From assembly GCA_964542455.1 (NCBI GenBank), contig CAZIUC010000005.1:1-64000 (forward strand): a stretch of DNA of 64,000 nt, given 5' to 3'. A program made the position numbers and the translations under genes. Source of the DNA: PFJX01 sp964542455. GTDB taxonomy: Bacteria; Pseudomonadota; Gammaproteobacteria; Burkholderiales; Thiobacillaceae. Shown here one piece after another: positions 1 through 9,378 of the stretch (positions within the stretch are counted from its first letter, which is position 1; each line of letters starts with the position of its first letter). Below the pieces are notes generated by a model, which was not told where the DNA came from, did not search any database, and worked only from the letters and a program-made list of their open reading frames with translations.

Positions 1-53
1 GCACGTACGGATCTGTGCGGGGGGCAGCGGGTAACCGCTGGCCCTATCGCGAC
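1..53 (+). mobile_element. 3' end of a group II intron (domain V/VI)
   Basis: The first 53 bases read like the end of a bacterial group II intron. ACGTACGGATCT at about 3-14 resembles the 3' strand of domain V. CAGCGG-GTAA-CCGCTG (25-40) forms a perfect stem with a GTAA loop, flanked by GGGG/GCCC with an unpaired A near 46, as in domain VI with its branch-point A. Placing the 3' end at AC (52-53), seven bases after that A, makes the flanking cytochrome frame resume exactly at base 54. The rest of the intron, including any reverse transcriptase, lies outside the window. No alignment was run, so the identification rests on recognised motifs. Confidence 0.6.
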
Positions 54-298
54 CCGGCCAGGTTGGGGATGTTCTCCCGCACGCTGCTGCCGTCTTCGCC
101 GTGGCAATAAACACAAAGAAAGGTCGCGCGCTTGCCCGCCTCGCGCGTTTTCGGGTTGTTTATTGCCTGTTTGATAAGGGCTTCGTAATCGGGGGTGGCG
201 GTGGTTGATGTTGCCTTACCCGGGGCGGCAAGGGCGGCGGACAGGGACAGAGTAATACCCAGGGCAAGGCCGAGGGCGGTGACGCGCTGCTTGGACAT
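54..298 (-). pseudogene. Class I cytochrome c gene interrupted after the heme motif
   Basis: Reads from an ATG at 298 (a second in-frame ATG is at 307) through a signal peptide (hydrophobic core LALGITLSLSAALA, then APGKA) to the heme motif CVYCH and the typical IPNLAG of small c553-like cytochromes. At NLAG the frame leaves cytochrome sequence and hits TAG (44-46) within the intron-like bases 1-53. The Met-ligand half is absent. The intact gene would be a soluble periplasmic electron carrier. It lies 77 bp downstream of chpA on the same strand. The inserted element is antisense to the gene, so splicing could not repair this mRNA. The remaining half may lie beyond the left edge. Confidence 0.65.
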
Positions 299-375
299 GA
301 TGGTCATCCATATTTTTGATCGCACTGGGCGACTTGTTCTCCTCTCGGGCTTGGTGGGAGGCTGGCAGCCTCGTA

Positions 376-3300
376 TCAACCGGCTATGGCAAGCCCGACC
401 AGTCGATTGATTTCTTCGAGCAATTCTTCTTCCTGATAGGGCTTGCCCATATAAGCGTTCACCCCGAGTTCCCGCGCGTGGCTACGATGTTTATCCGCCG
501 TGCGGGAGGTGATCATGATGATGGGCAGGTCGCGCGTGACGCCGCTGGCACGCACATGGCGCGCCACTTCGAAGCCGTCCATGCGCGGCATCTCGATATC
601 CAGCAACATGATGACGGGCATTTCATCTTCCAGGGCTTCCAGCGCTTCCACGCCATCGCGCGCGGTAGCCACACGGAACCCTTCGCGTAGCAGGAATCGA
701 GTGGTGATTTTTCTTACCGTGAGGGAGTCGTCGACCACCAGGACCAGCGGAGCCAGTGTCTTTTCCTGTTCCTCGACCTCGATTTCGCGTCGCGGCGCCC
801 GTTCCGCCAACTGGAACGGGTTGATGATCAGGGCGACGCGACCATCGCCGAGTACGGTGGCGCCACTGACGCCGGCGATACGCGCCAGTTGCGGGCCGAT
901 ATTCTTCACCACGGCTTCAAAATTGCCTTCCATGGCATCCACCCGGATTGCCAGACGTTGCTCACCGGAACGCAATAGCAGAATGGTGCGGTAACGGCCT
1001 TCGCCGGCCTGCGCCGAGCGTCCCACCAGTTCCGCCAGGGTGCGCAGGGGGAATATCTCATCGTCCAGCGTCACTTCGCCGGCTTCGTGCAGGGCGACCA
1101 TCTGCTCGGGGCGGACTTCACGCACCAAAGCAATGATGTTGGCAGGAAGTGCGTAGGTGACGCCGCCCGCGCGAGTCAATACGACCTGGGATAACGCCAG
1201 CGTAAGTGGCAAATGGATAGTGAATCGCGCCCCCGCGCCGGGGCTGGTCATCAGGCGCACACGACCACCAATATCGGCGATTTCACTGCGCACCACATCG
1301 AGGCCGACGCCGCGTCCGGCCAGTTCGGTGACTTCCTCGGCGGTGCTGAAGCCGGAACGGAACAGTAGTGCTTCCAACTGCTCGTCACTGGCTTCGGCGT
1401 CCGCCTCCAACCAGCCGTGGCTCACCGCGCGCGCGCGCACGGCGGCATGGTCGATGCCGATGCCGTCGTCGCTCAGTTCGAGCACGATTTCATTGCCTAC
1501 CTGGCGGGCCGACAGACGAACTTCGCCGTATTCCGGTTTGCCGGCGGCGGCGCGAATCTGTGGGTTCTCGATGCCATGGGCCACGGCATTTCGGACCAGG
1601 TGTTCCAATGGCGCGGCGATCTTGTCCAGCACCGTGCGGTCGATTTCGGTCTGACCACCGTCGATTTCCAGCTGTGCGCGTCGCCCGGTTTCCTTGGCGG
1701 CCTGGCGTACCACGCGGTGCAGACGCTCGGCCAGGTTGTTCATTGGCACCATGCGAATGTGCATGAGTTGCTGTTGCAGGGTGCGCGTCATGCGCGACTG
1801 CTGGATCAAGGCGCTGTCGGCCTCGGTCAGGCCGGACAGCAGGTTGTCCTGCACCGTGGATACGTCGTTCACGCTTTCCGCCAGCAGGCGGGTGAGTTCC
1901 TGCAGACGCGAGAAACGGTCGAATTCCAGCGGGTCGAACTGGGATTCATCCTCCATTTGCGAGAGGCGAGAACGCATCTGGGTCTCCGCCTGGATTTCCA
2001 TTTCCCGCAGTTGCGAGCGTAGGCGGTCGACGTTGGACGACAGTTCCTGCGCGCTTTGCTTGTAGCCGGAAAGCACGTTTTCGATACGAGCGCGGGCGAT
2101 GGAGACTTCACCGGCTTCGTTGAGTAGGGTGTCCAGAATGTCGGATTTCTGGCGCAGGCTTTGGCGTAGGCGCAGTTCGTCGTCCATGCGCGCGGCTGCT
2201 TCCCGCTCTGGGCGCGTGGACATGGGCGGCGCGGTCGTCGGAAGCGACTCTGCTGTCGCCGGGGCGGGCGCCGCCGCTGTGCCGCCCTTGTAGCGCTGGA
2301 TCTCGTCGGCAATGCGATCGTAGGCGGCTTCGAGGGTGTCGAGCAGCGCTGCGTCGGCGGCCGCGCTGCCCAGGTCGATGATTTCGCTTTCCAGGCCGTG
2401 TACGTCTTCACCCAGGGTCATGGCGCCGGCCATGCGAGCTGAACCTTTCAGTGTGTGCAAGCTGCGTTTCAGCGCGTCGCGCGGCTGGGCATCATCCGGA
2501 TCGCTACGCCAGGTACGTAGCGCCGTACCTATCTGCGGCAGCAGCGTGGTGGCTTCTTCCAGAAAAATCGGCAAAAGCTGGCTATCCAGGTCGTCCTGGG
2601 TGGTCTGAGCCACGGGGCTGACGGGCGTCGGAGTCGGACTTGTTGTAACGGCAACTGGAACGGGTGCCGGAGTGGGCGGCTGCTTGATGGAGGTGGTCGT
2701 GACCTCAGGGGGCGTTACCGTCGTGGCCGGTACCGCGTCGTCACTGGCTTCGGGGGGGGGTGCCTCCGGGGCTGAAATAACGGTCGGCAGCGCTTCTTCA
2801 GTGCCTGCCTCGGTGACCACCTCATCGGCAACCAAGCTGGCGAGCAGGGTGTCGATGATCGGCATGGGTTGCGGGAAACGGTGTTCCAGAATGCCATGCA
2901 CGCAGGCCGCGAGATGGCCGGTGACGGCCTCCAGTGTGCCGGTGGCTACTTCCGCGAGGGGTTGGGTTTTGTCCGGCCATTCACTGGCCCAGGTTTCCAC
3001 CGCGTGGCCGGCGTCGGCCAGCGGTGTGAAGCCTGTGGTGCGGGCAATGCCGGCCAGGGTATGGGCGGAACGGATGAAGGTTTCCCAGGCACCGGGATGC
3101 AGGTTGTGGCCGAGGATGCCCAGGGCGCTACCCATGTCGGCCAGGCGCTGACCCGCTTCGTCGCTGAATATGCGGAACAGTTCGGCGGACAGGATGTGCT
3201 TGCCGATGGTGACGGTGTCGTCTGTGGTGGGTGCGGTGGCGGTGCTGCCGGCCACCGTGGCGTTTTCCGCCCGGGTGCCGGCTTCAGGCTTTGGGGGCGC

Positions 3301-5712
3301 CGCCTCCGCGGGTTTTCCCTGGTCGCGCAGGCTGCGCGCGACCTGGACCAGATGCCCGCCTTCCACCCGTACCTGGCCTTGCTGTTCCAGTTCCATGATC
3401 CAGACCTGGAAGGCGTTGGCGGTGTCATCTATGAATTGCAGCATCTCGTTGCTCGGAGCGCGTTCGTCTCGCAGCCACTGGTTGAGTGTCTGTTCCACCT
3501 CCCAGGCCAGTTCCGCCAGGTCAGTGAGGCCAACCATGCGGCCGCTGCCTTTGAGGGTATGGAAGCCGCGCCGGATCGAGGTGAATGCCTCGCTATCGTA
3601 GGGGCTGACGTGCAGCCGAGAGATCTGGATGGCGATGTTGCCGAGTACGTCCTGGGCTTCCTCGATGTAGGTGAACAGGATGTCGCGGTCGATGGCATCG
3701 TCCGAGGCAGCGGCCAGGCGCAGCGCATCGGCGCTGGGTGCCTGTGCGGGCGAACTAATGGCAGGTGTGATGTTCTCTAGCGCCTGGCGTATCTGTTCAG
3801 GGGTGGTTGCGGTTTCCAGCGCCTGCACGGCTGCGTCTGCCTGGTCACGCAGGTCGCTGTCGGCAACCAGATCGGCATCGCGCGCCAGTTGAATGAGGTC
3901 GGCCTTGAGGGCGGCGCGGCCTTGCGGTTGGGCGCCTTGATCGGCCCATTGCCGCGCCGACTCCTTGATCTGCTCGGCCTCGCCGCGCAGTTGCGTTTCC
4001 ACGGTGGCTTCTTGTGGACCGCTGGCCATGGGCCTGTCCAGCAGGGTCCTCAGCGCTTTGCTATCGTCGCGGCCATAGCGCAGTGCTTCTATGTAAAGGC
4101 CGAGATAGGACAGGGCTTCCGCCACCCAGTCGAGGTCTTCCGGGGCGATTTGCGCATCGCTTTCGGCAAAGTAGGCGACCCGACGCGTCGCTTCGTTGAC
4201 CAGTTCCGCCGCCACCTCCAGTTGCAGGATGTTGAGGGCGCCGACGATCTGTTTCATCAGTGTCGGCACCATGGGCAGGCTGCCGCGTTGCGTCGCGTCA
4301 CGGAAGAACTTGTCGAGGATGTCTTCAGCCTGGTTGAGGTTGGCCTGGATTTCCTGGGTGACCTGAGCCAGGACCAGTTTTTCCTGGGCGGCGTGCGAGA
4401 ACTCATCGAGCAGATCCACCCGCGGAATGCGCGAGGTGTCGAACATCGGGTCGATGGCCGCTTGCAGGCGCATAGCCTGGGTGTCGCTCTGGCGGTCGAA
4501 CTCGGGGCCGAGATGTTCGAAGTGGTCAGCGGCATTCTGCGTGAGCAGCAGACCGGTGGCCATTTCCAGTTGCAGGGCTTCGTTCTGGGTCGCGTCGGCG
4601 GCGCCGGGCAGGCGCTTGGCCACGGCCTGCATGATGCGGGCAAGAGATTGCAGGGCACCATTGGGCAGGCGTGTGCTGCTCTCGAACAGAGCCAGAGCCG
4701 CGCTCTGGAACGGTTCCAGGCTTTCCGCGCGGCCGGCGCAGTAACGCATCCAGTGGTCCTTGGCGCTGGCAAGGCTGTCCTGCAGGTTGGACAGGTGTGG
4801 CAGGTGTGCCTCAGCCAGGCCGTTGCCGGCTTGTGGCGGTAGATAGCGCTCCAGTTGGAATAGATCGCGCGCTTCCGCGACACGGCCGCTGGGGGCGCTG
4901 TCCTGGGCAACGTAATAGAGCACGTCGCGGAACAGGCGCTCGGCGAGCTGGCGCGAGCCTTCCATAAGGCGGCGCATTTGCAGGTCAATGCGGCCGCACA
5001 GGCGCTTGAGCCAGAAATCGCTGGGAGCGCCATTGCGTCGCAGCAGTTCCATGAGGCCGGCGGCGGTCCACCAGAATGTGTATTGGGACGGCCCGGGGGC
5101 AAGGCGCTCGACCGCGCGCACGGCCTGATCCATCAGCATCAGTCCGGCGGTCTGTTCCTTGTCGCGCAGGAATTGCAGCAGGCCTTTCTGATACTGGGAA
5201 CGTGCTTTGCGGATGGCGCGCGCGCGGCTGGCGTCGTCCATCGGCAATTCCGGCTCGGCGCGGGGCGCGCGCACCTGGGTGTCCGGGTAGAACAACTCGC
5301 TGGGGGCGGGGGAGTCGCCACCACGTCGCAGCATGACCTCCTGGTAGATCGGGGCGAGCTTCATCTCGACGTGTGGGGCACCTCCCATCAGGCCGTCAAG
5401 ATAGGACTGGATGGCGTTGATCGCGCGCAGCGCGATTTCTGTTGTCTTGTCGTCGCGCAGCTCGGCCTTGTCCGCCATGGTCGAGATCAGGCGTTCGGTT
5501 TCCGCCGTGAGCAGGGAGAGGCCGCGCAGATCGACGATCTGCAGAGCGCCATAGACCTGGTGCAAATGCGCAGCGGCGCTCTTGAGCGGTGTGGTGTCAC
5601 TGCCATTCCAGTCAGCCAGCGTCTTTTTCGCGGCTTGAAGCGCATTGTCCAGTTCCGCTTTGACCCAGGTGAGCGACCCCAGGTCGAACTCCATCTCCAG
5701 TTCCATGCTCAT
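376..5712 (-). CDS. chpA: Hybrid chemotaxis kinase ChpA/PilL of the type IV pilus system
   Basis: 1,778-aa CheA-like hybrid histidine kinase that phosphorylates PilG and PilH to control twitching motility and cAMP signalling. The N-terminal helical region carries an HPt-like segment. Clear HPt domains follow with phospho-accepting His at about 718 (HTLKGSGRM), 884 (AHTLAG) and 1086 (HTLKGSARM), separated by Pro/Ala/Thr-rich linkers. Then come dimerisation, HATPase (HLVRNAVAHGIE, DDGIGID, GRGVGLDVV), CheW-like and C-terminal receiver domains, the last with Asp at about 1705 (LLDIEMPRMDG). The ATG at 5712 has AAGGAG eight bases upstream; ATG 5706 is the alternative. It is the last chemotaxis gene after pilG-H-I-J; no pilK (CheR) or chpB (CheB) follows. 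A C9 tract in one linker could slip. Confidence 0.93.
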   Translation of the reverse strand: MSMELEMEFDLGSLTWVKAELDNALQAAKKTLADWNGSDTTPLKSAAAHLHQVYGALQIVDLRGLSLLTAETERLISTMADKAELRDDKTTEIALRAINAIQSYLDGLMGGAPHVEMKLAPIYQEVMLRRGGDSPAPSELFYPDTQVRAPRAEPELPMDDASRARAIRKARSQYQKGLLQFLRDKEQTAGLMLMDQAVRAVERLAPGPSQYTFWWTAAGLMELLRRNGAPSDFWLKRLCGRIDLQMRRLMEGSRQLAERLFRDVLYYVAQDSAPSGRVAEARDLFQLERYLPPQAGNGLAEAHLPHLSNLQDSLASAKDHWMRYCAGRAESLEPFQSAALALFESSTRLPNGALQSLARIMQAVAKRLPGAADATQNEALQLEMATGLLLTQNAADHFEHLGPEFDRQSDTQAMRLQAAIDPMFDTSRIPRVDLLDEFSHAAQEKLVLAQVTQEIQANLNQAEDILDKFFRDATQRGSLPMVPTLMKQIVGALNILQLEVAAELVNEATRRVAYFAESDAQIAPEDLDWVAEALSYLGLYIEALRYGRDDSKALRTLLDRPMASGPQEATVETQLRGEAEQIKESARQWADQGAQPQGRAALKADLIQLARDADLVADSDLRDQADAAVQALETATTPEQIRQALENITPAISSPAQAPSADALRLAAASDDAIDRDILFTYIEEAQDVLGNIAIQISRLHVSPYDSEAFTSIRRGFHTLKGSGRMVGLTDLAELAWEVEQTLNQWLRDERAPSNEMLQFIDDTANAFQVWIMELEQQGQVRVEGGHLVQVARSLRDQGKPAEAAPPKPEAGTRAENATVAGSTATAPTTDDTVTIGKHILSAELFRIFSDEAGQRLADMGSALGILGHNLHPGAWETFIRSAHTLAGIARTTGFTPLADAGHAVETWASEWPDKTQPLAEVATGTLEAVTGHLAACVHGILEHRFPQPMPIIDTLLASLVADEVVTEAGTEEALPTVISAPEAPPPEASDDAVPATTVTPPEVTTTSIKQPPTPAPVPVAVTTSPTPTPVSPVAQTTQDDLDSQLLPIFLEEATTLLPQIGTALRTWRSDPDDAQPRDALKRSLHTLKGSARMAGAMTLGEDVHGLESEIIDLGSAAADAALLDTLEAAYDRIADEIQRYKGGTAAAPAPATAESLPTTAPPMSTRPEREAAARMDDELRLRQSLRQKSDILDTLLNEAGEVSIARARIENVLSGYKQSAQELSSNVDRLRSQLREMEIQAETQMRSRLSQMEDESQFDPLEFDRFSRLQELTRLLAESVNDVSTVQDNLLSGLTEADSALIQQSRMTRTLQQQLMHIRMVPMNNLAERLHRVVRQAAKETGRRAQLEIDGGQTEIDRTVLDKIAAPLEHLVRNAVAHGIENPQIRAAAGKPEYGEVRLSARQVGNEIVLELSDDGIGIDHAAVRARAVSHGWLEADAEASDEQLEALLFRSGFSTAEEVTELAGRGVGLDVVRSEIADIGGRVRLMTSPGAGARFTIHLPLTLALSQVVLTRAGGVTYALPANIIALVREVRPEQMVALHEAGEVTLDDEIFPLRTLAELVGRSAQAGEGRYRTILLLRSGEQRLAIRVDAMEGNFEAVVKNIGPQLARIAGVSGATVLGDGRVALIINPFQLAERAPRREIEVEEQEKTLAPLVLVVDDSLTVRKITTRFLLREGFRVATARDGVEALEALEDEMPVIMLLDIEMPRMDGFEVARHVRASGVTRDLPIIMITSRTADKHRSHARELGVNAYMGKPYQEEELLEEINRLVGLAIAG
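2752..2760. repeat. Nine-base G/C homopolymer inside chpA
   Basis: Nine consecutive G on the plus strand, read as CCC CCC CCC (three prolines, APPPEA) in the linker of ChpA between its second and third recognisable HPt domains. Tracts of this length are prone to slipped-strand changes; one base gained or lost would truncate ChpA before its kinase core. Confidence 0.9.
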
Positions 5713-5876
5713 GCTACCAACTCCTTACCGTGAAAGCCGCGTGGCGACTCTCGATGTGCCCTCGCCCGCCGGCGGATGCCTGAGCGGCGGCGCTGCATCA
5801 GAGGGGGGTGAGGGAAACGGGCATGGCGCATGCGCTGCATGATGTGTGCTCGCCCTTTTCCATGCCTGCCGTGTGA

Positions 5877-7973
5877 TCAAAGCTTGAAGCCCGAGACGGA
5901 AACTTTCAGTTCATCCGACAGCAGCGACAACTGGCCGATCGACACCGCGCTACGTCGCGCGCCTGCGGATGCCTGGCCGGTCACCGCGAGAATCTCGCGC
6001 ATGTTCTCGGCGATGTGCTGGGCGGTACCGGTCTGCGCCTGGGTGGCGTCCGAGATGCTCTGGATCAGGCGCGCCAGTTCGTCCGACACCGATTCGATCT
6101 CCGCGAGCGAGTGGCCGGCCGCGTCGGACAGCACGGTTCCCTCCACCACGCCCTGGGTGGAGCTTTCCATCGCGTTCACCGCGTCCTGGGTGTCGCTCTG
6201 AATGGTCTTGACGATGGCGCCGATGCGTCGTGTCGCCTGGGCGGAGCGTTCCGCCAGTCGCTGCACTTCTTCCGCCACCACGGTGAAGCCGCGTCCCGCT
6301 TCGCCGGCCGCCGCCGCCTGAATCGCGGCGTTCAGCGCCAGCACGTTGGTCTGTTCGGTAATGTCCGAGATCAGGTCCACGATCTCGCCAATCTCCTGGG
6401 AGGATTCGCCCAGTCGCTTGATCCGCTTCGAGGTTTCCTGGATCTGGTCGCGGATCGAGTTCATGCCGGCAATGGAGTTGCGCACCGAGTCACCGCCCTT
6501 CCGGGCGGTGGCCAGCGATTGCTCGGCCACTCGGGCGGAGTCGGCGGCGTTTTGCGACACCTGCGCGATGGAGGCTGACATCTGACTCACCACTTCGCTG
6601 GTCTCGGTGATCTGCCGTGACTGACGTTCGGCGGCGGCGAGGAGTTCGTCGGAACTGGCCCGCGCCTCGGAGGCCGCCAGGGTCACCTGCTCGGAGGCGC
6701 GGTTGATACCCTGCACCAGCAGTCGCAACTCCTCGATGGCGTAGTTGACCGAGTCGGCAATGGCGCCGGTGATGTTCTCGGTCACGGTGGCCTGCACGGT
6801 CAGGTCGCCATCGGCCAGGTCGCCCATTTCGTTCAGCAACTTCAAAATGGCTTCCTGGTTGCGCTGGTTTTCCTGAGCGGCTTCTTCGGCGCGGCGGCTG
6901 GCCTCACCCACGTTGAGCACGCCGAGCGCCAGCAGAGCGGCGAGGGCGAGCAAGGCGAACACGATGGCGAGGAACAGCGAGATACCGGCTCCCATTGCCT
7001 GGTAGCGTTGGGTGAGTCGCTGGGTCAGCGTGAGCAGTTTTTCCGACTCGTCGAACAGTTCGCGCGCCGCGCGTTTGGCTTCCACCAGTTGCGGCATGTT
7101 CTTGAGAATGCTGTCGACCTGTTTTTCGAAGGCGGTAAATACCTCGCGCAAGTCCAGCAGTTTGTCGTGCGCATCCGCGTCCGAGACTTTCACCACGCCG
7201 ATGTCGCTGTTGCCTTCGATCAAGCCCTGCAATACCTCACGGAAGGTACGCACGTCCTGGCCCAACTGGTAGGCTGTTTCCGGGTTGATCTGGTCGGAGG
7301 AGAGCAGGGCGTTGGCGTTCTTCGCCATGCGCTGAGTCCAGAGCGCTTGCTGGTTGGCGAAGGCGAGTTGTTTCTTGGAGTCGGCGGGGAGCAGTGATAT
7401 GACCTGCTCGGCCAGATCCAGCAACTCCGTATTGCGCTGGTTGATTTCCGACAGCGCGAGACCAAGCGCGACCAGCGTGTTCTGCTGGGTGACCAGTGCC
7501 TGGATGTCCTTCCTGGATACCTCCCAACGCTTTTTCAGTTCACCGAGTTCGCCTTGCATGGAGCCGGGTGAAGAGGGGACACCGGCGCCGCCGTCGATCA
7601 GGGTGGTAAGACCGTCAGCAAAGGCTTGCCGGCTTTCATCCAACTGCTTGAACGCGACCTTGTTGCCCAGCACGGCTTGTTGCGCGGTCTTGCTGTAACG
7701 CTGCGAGAGCATCTGCAGGCGGGTGGAAATTTCCACATATTCCGCGCGGTTACCCACTTGGACCGTGTACCAGATCATCAACAGCGCGGCCAATAGCAGG
7801 GAGACCAGCAGGGTCAGCACCACGGCGGGGTGGCGTTGTTCCGCCGGCAGCCTGCTGAGCAGGGGCAGCCGAGACGGGTCCAGTGTCATCCCGCGGCTCA
7901 GCAGGGTGGCCAAGCGTGAGCCCAGGTTGTCGAAAGACTTGCCGGTTTCTATTTGCGGCTTGTTGATTGCCAT
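5877..7973 (-). CDS. pilJ: Methyl-accepting chemotaxis protein PilJ
   Basis: 698-aa transmembrane chemoreceptor that feeds the ChpA kinase in type IV pilus chemotaxis. A first membrane segment lies at about residues 49-69 (VVLTLLVSLLLAALLMIWY), followed by a periplasmic sensor region of about 250 residues and a second membrane segment at about 325-350. A HAMP-like region and a long coiled signalling domain follow, with the conserved hairpin tip TEQTNVLALNAAIQAA and FTVVAEEVQRLAERS. The chosen ATG (MAINKPQ) has GGAGA a few bases upstream; longer upstream reading runs into pilI sequence and is not supported. It lies between pilI (50-bp gap) and chpA (about 165 bp). Confidence 0.92.
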   Translation of the reverse strand: MAINKPQIETGKSFDNLGSRLATLLSRGMTLDPSRLPLLSRLPAEQRHPAVVLTLLVSLLLAALLMIWYTVQVGNRAEYVEISTRLQMLSQRYSKTAQQAVLGNKVAFKQLDESRQAFADGLTTLIDGGAGVPSSPGSMQGELGELKKRWEVSRKDIQALVTQQNTLVALGLALSEINQRNTELLDLAEQVISLLPADSKKQLAFANQQALWTQRMAKNANALLSSDQINPETAYQLGQDVRTFREVLQGLIEGNSDIGVVKVSDADAHDKLLDLREVFTAFEKQVDSILKNMPQLVEAKRAARELFDESEKLLTLTQRLTQRYQAMGAGISLFLAIVFALLALAALLALGVLNVGEASRRAEEAAQENQRNQEAILKLLNEMGDLADGDLTVQATVTENITGAIADSVNYAIEELRLLVQGINRASEQVTLAASEARASSDELLAAAERQSRQITETSEVVSQMSASIAQVSQNAADSARVAEQSLATARKGGDSVRNSIAGMNSIRDQIQETSKRIKRLGESSQEIGEIVDLISDITEQTNVLALNAAIQAAAAGEAGRGFTVVAEEVQRLAERSAQATRRIGAIVKTIQSDTQDAVNAMESSTQGVVEGTVLSDAAGHSLAEIESVSDELARLIQSISDATQAQTGTAQHIAENMREILAVTGQASAGARRSAVSIGQLSLLSDELKVSVSGFKL

Positions 7974-8022
7974 TGTTGTCTCCACATCCTCTACCGTTTT
8001 CGCTGACGCGAAAGATCTCAAA

Positions 8023-8535
8023 TTACAACCCGGCTTCCAGGAAAGCCGGGGACGCAACCAGTTTTTCCACATCGAGTTCAGTCCAGACCTGATCGTCCAG
8101 GCCGCGCCACTGGCCCATGGACCAGGGTGTCGCGGCACCCGGTGATGTTTCCCGCATCAGCTTGTCCAGCGAGCGCAGGCCGAGCGTGCGCTCGATGCGC
8201 AAGGCGGCATTGACGCCGAAGCGAGGGTGCGTCAGCAGGAGATGTGATTCTCCCGGGGGCAAGGCTTCCGCGAGATTCAGGAAGGCACCCAGATCGGTGC
8301 AGCCGAACAGCGCGCCGCGCACGCTGGCGACCCCGGAAAACCAGGGCCGCACCCAGGGCACCGCGATCAGTTCCGGGACCGTCACCACTTCGTTGATCTG
8401 TTCCAGGCTGACCAGCCAGTGGCGACCGCCGGCAATGAAGCCCAGCTTGGAAGAGGGCCCGCTGGCCGCCTGAGCGGCCTTGAGCTTTTCCGCGAGCTGG
8501 GTCTGGAAATCCCGGAGGCTTTGCTTGTCCTTCAT
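8023..8535 (-). CDS. pilI: CheW-like adaptor PilI
   Basis: 170-aa cytoplasmic CheW-domain protein that couples PilJ to ChpA. It has the short N-terminal helix before the fold, then GFIAGGRHWLVSLEQINEVV, which is the first CheW strand pair, and VRGALFGCTDLGAFL, the CheW VRG core. Length and position between pilH and pilJ match the family. The ATG at 8535 leaves a 15-bp gap to pilH. The assignment rests on both sequence and strict gene order. Confidence 0.88.
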   Translation of the reverse strand: MKDKQSLRDFQTQLAEKLKAAQAASGPSSKLGFIAGGRHWLVSLEQINEVVTVPELIAVPWVRPWFSGVASVRGALFGCTDLGAFLNLAEALPPGESHLLLTHPRFGVNAALRIERTLGLRSLDKLMRETSPGAATPWSMGQWRGLDDQVWTELDVEKLVASPAFLEAGL

Positions 8536-8550
8536 GGGGCTTCCTGTCGG

Positions 8551-8919
8551 CTACTGGCCCAGCGCCTTGATCTTGGCCAGCAAGTCCTCGGCCGCGACCG
8601 GTTTTACCAGGTAGTCGATGGCGCCCTGACGCAAGCCCCAGACACGATCGGTTTCCTGGTTCTTGGTGGTGCACATGATGACCGGGATGGCCTTCGTGGC
8701 CGGGTCGCGCGAAAGCATGCGCGTGGCCTGAAAGCCATTGAGGCCGGGCATGACCACATCCATCAGGATCAGGTCGGGTTTCTCCTGCTTGGCCTTGGCG
8801 ACACCCTCCTCACCGGTTTCGGCGGCGAGGACTTCAAAGCCGTTTTTGCGCAGGAGATCGGTCAGGAAATAGCGCTCCGTTGGCGAGTCATCCACGACCA
8901 GGATGGTCTTTATCGGCAT
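8551..8919 (-). CDS. pilH: Response regulator PilH
   Basis: 122-aa stand-alone receiver domain, a phosphorylation target of ChpA thought to act as phosphate sink or retraction regulator. It has the acidic pocket VVDDSPTERYF, phospho-acceptor Asp in LILMDVVMPGLNG and the conserved Lys in YLVKPV. The start MPIKTILVVDD at 8919 is preceded by AGAGGAAC at good spacing; the in-frame ATG at 8955 would add an atypical basic extension and is less likely. It sits 36 bp after pilG and 15 bp before pilI in one operon. Confidence 0.9.
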   Translation of the reverse strand: MPIKTILVVDDSPTERYFLTDLLRKNGFEVLAAETGEEGVAKAKQEKPDLILMDVVMPGLNGFQATRMLSRDPATKAIPVIMCTTKNQETDRVWGLRQGAIDYLVKPVAAEDLLAKIKALGQ

Positions 8920-8955
8920 GGTGTTCCTCTTGCTTTTTGAATCAGGCGGGGGCAA

Positions 8956-9351
8956 TCAGCTGGTACGGGCGCGATGGCGACGCACGGCGTCGAGAAGGGT
9001 GTCCTTGGTGAAAGGTTTGGTCAGGTATTCATCCGAGCCGACCATGCGGCCACGCGCCCGATCGAACAGCCCATCCTTGCTTGAAAGCATGATCACCGGC
9101 GTGTCACGGAAGCGGGCGTTTTTCTTGATCAGAGCGCAGGTCTGATAACCGTCCAGACGCGGCATCATGATGTCCACGAATATCACTTCCGGCAGATGGT
9201 CGGCGATCTTGGCGAGGGCATCGAAGCCGTCTTCCGCCAGAATTACTTCGCAGCCGGTCTGCAACAGGAAGATTTCGGCGCTACGACGAATGGTGTTGCT
9301 GTCGTCGATCACCATCACCTTGGTACCCGCCAGGTTATTGGAATTGTCCAC
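8956..9351 (-). CDS. pilG: Response regulator PilG
   Basis: 131-aa single receiver domain, the CheY-like output of the Pil-Chp pathway promoting pilus extension. Motifs: MVIDDSNTIRRSAEIFL (acidic pair), VIFVDIMMPRLDG (phospho-acceptor Asp), VIMLSSKD and YLTKPF (Lys). It starts with GTG at 9351 (GTG GAC AAT) behind a GGAGA; no closer in-frame ATG gives a full receiver. It is the first pil gene of the operon and follows the PhnD-rhodanese gene by 27 bp, so it may be co-transcribed with it. Confidence 0.9.
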   Translation of the reverse strand: MDNSNNLAGTKVMVIDDSNTIRRSAEIFLLQTGCEVILAEDGFDALAKIADHLPEVIFVDIMMPRLDGYQTCALIKKNARFRDTPVIMLSSKDGLFDRARGRMVGSDEYLTKPFTKDTLLDAVRRHRARTS

Positions 9352-9378
9352 TCCACTCTCCGTATTTTCGAGTTCTGT

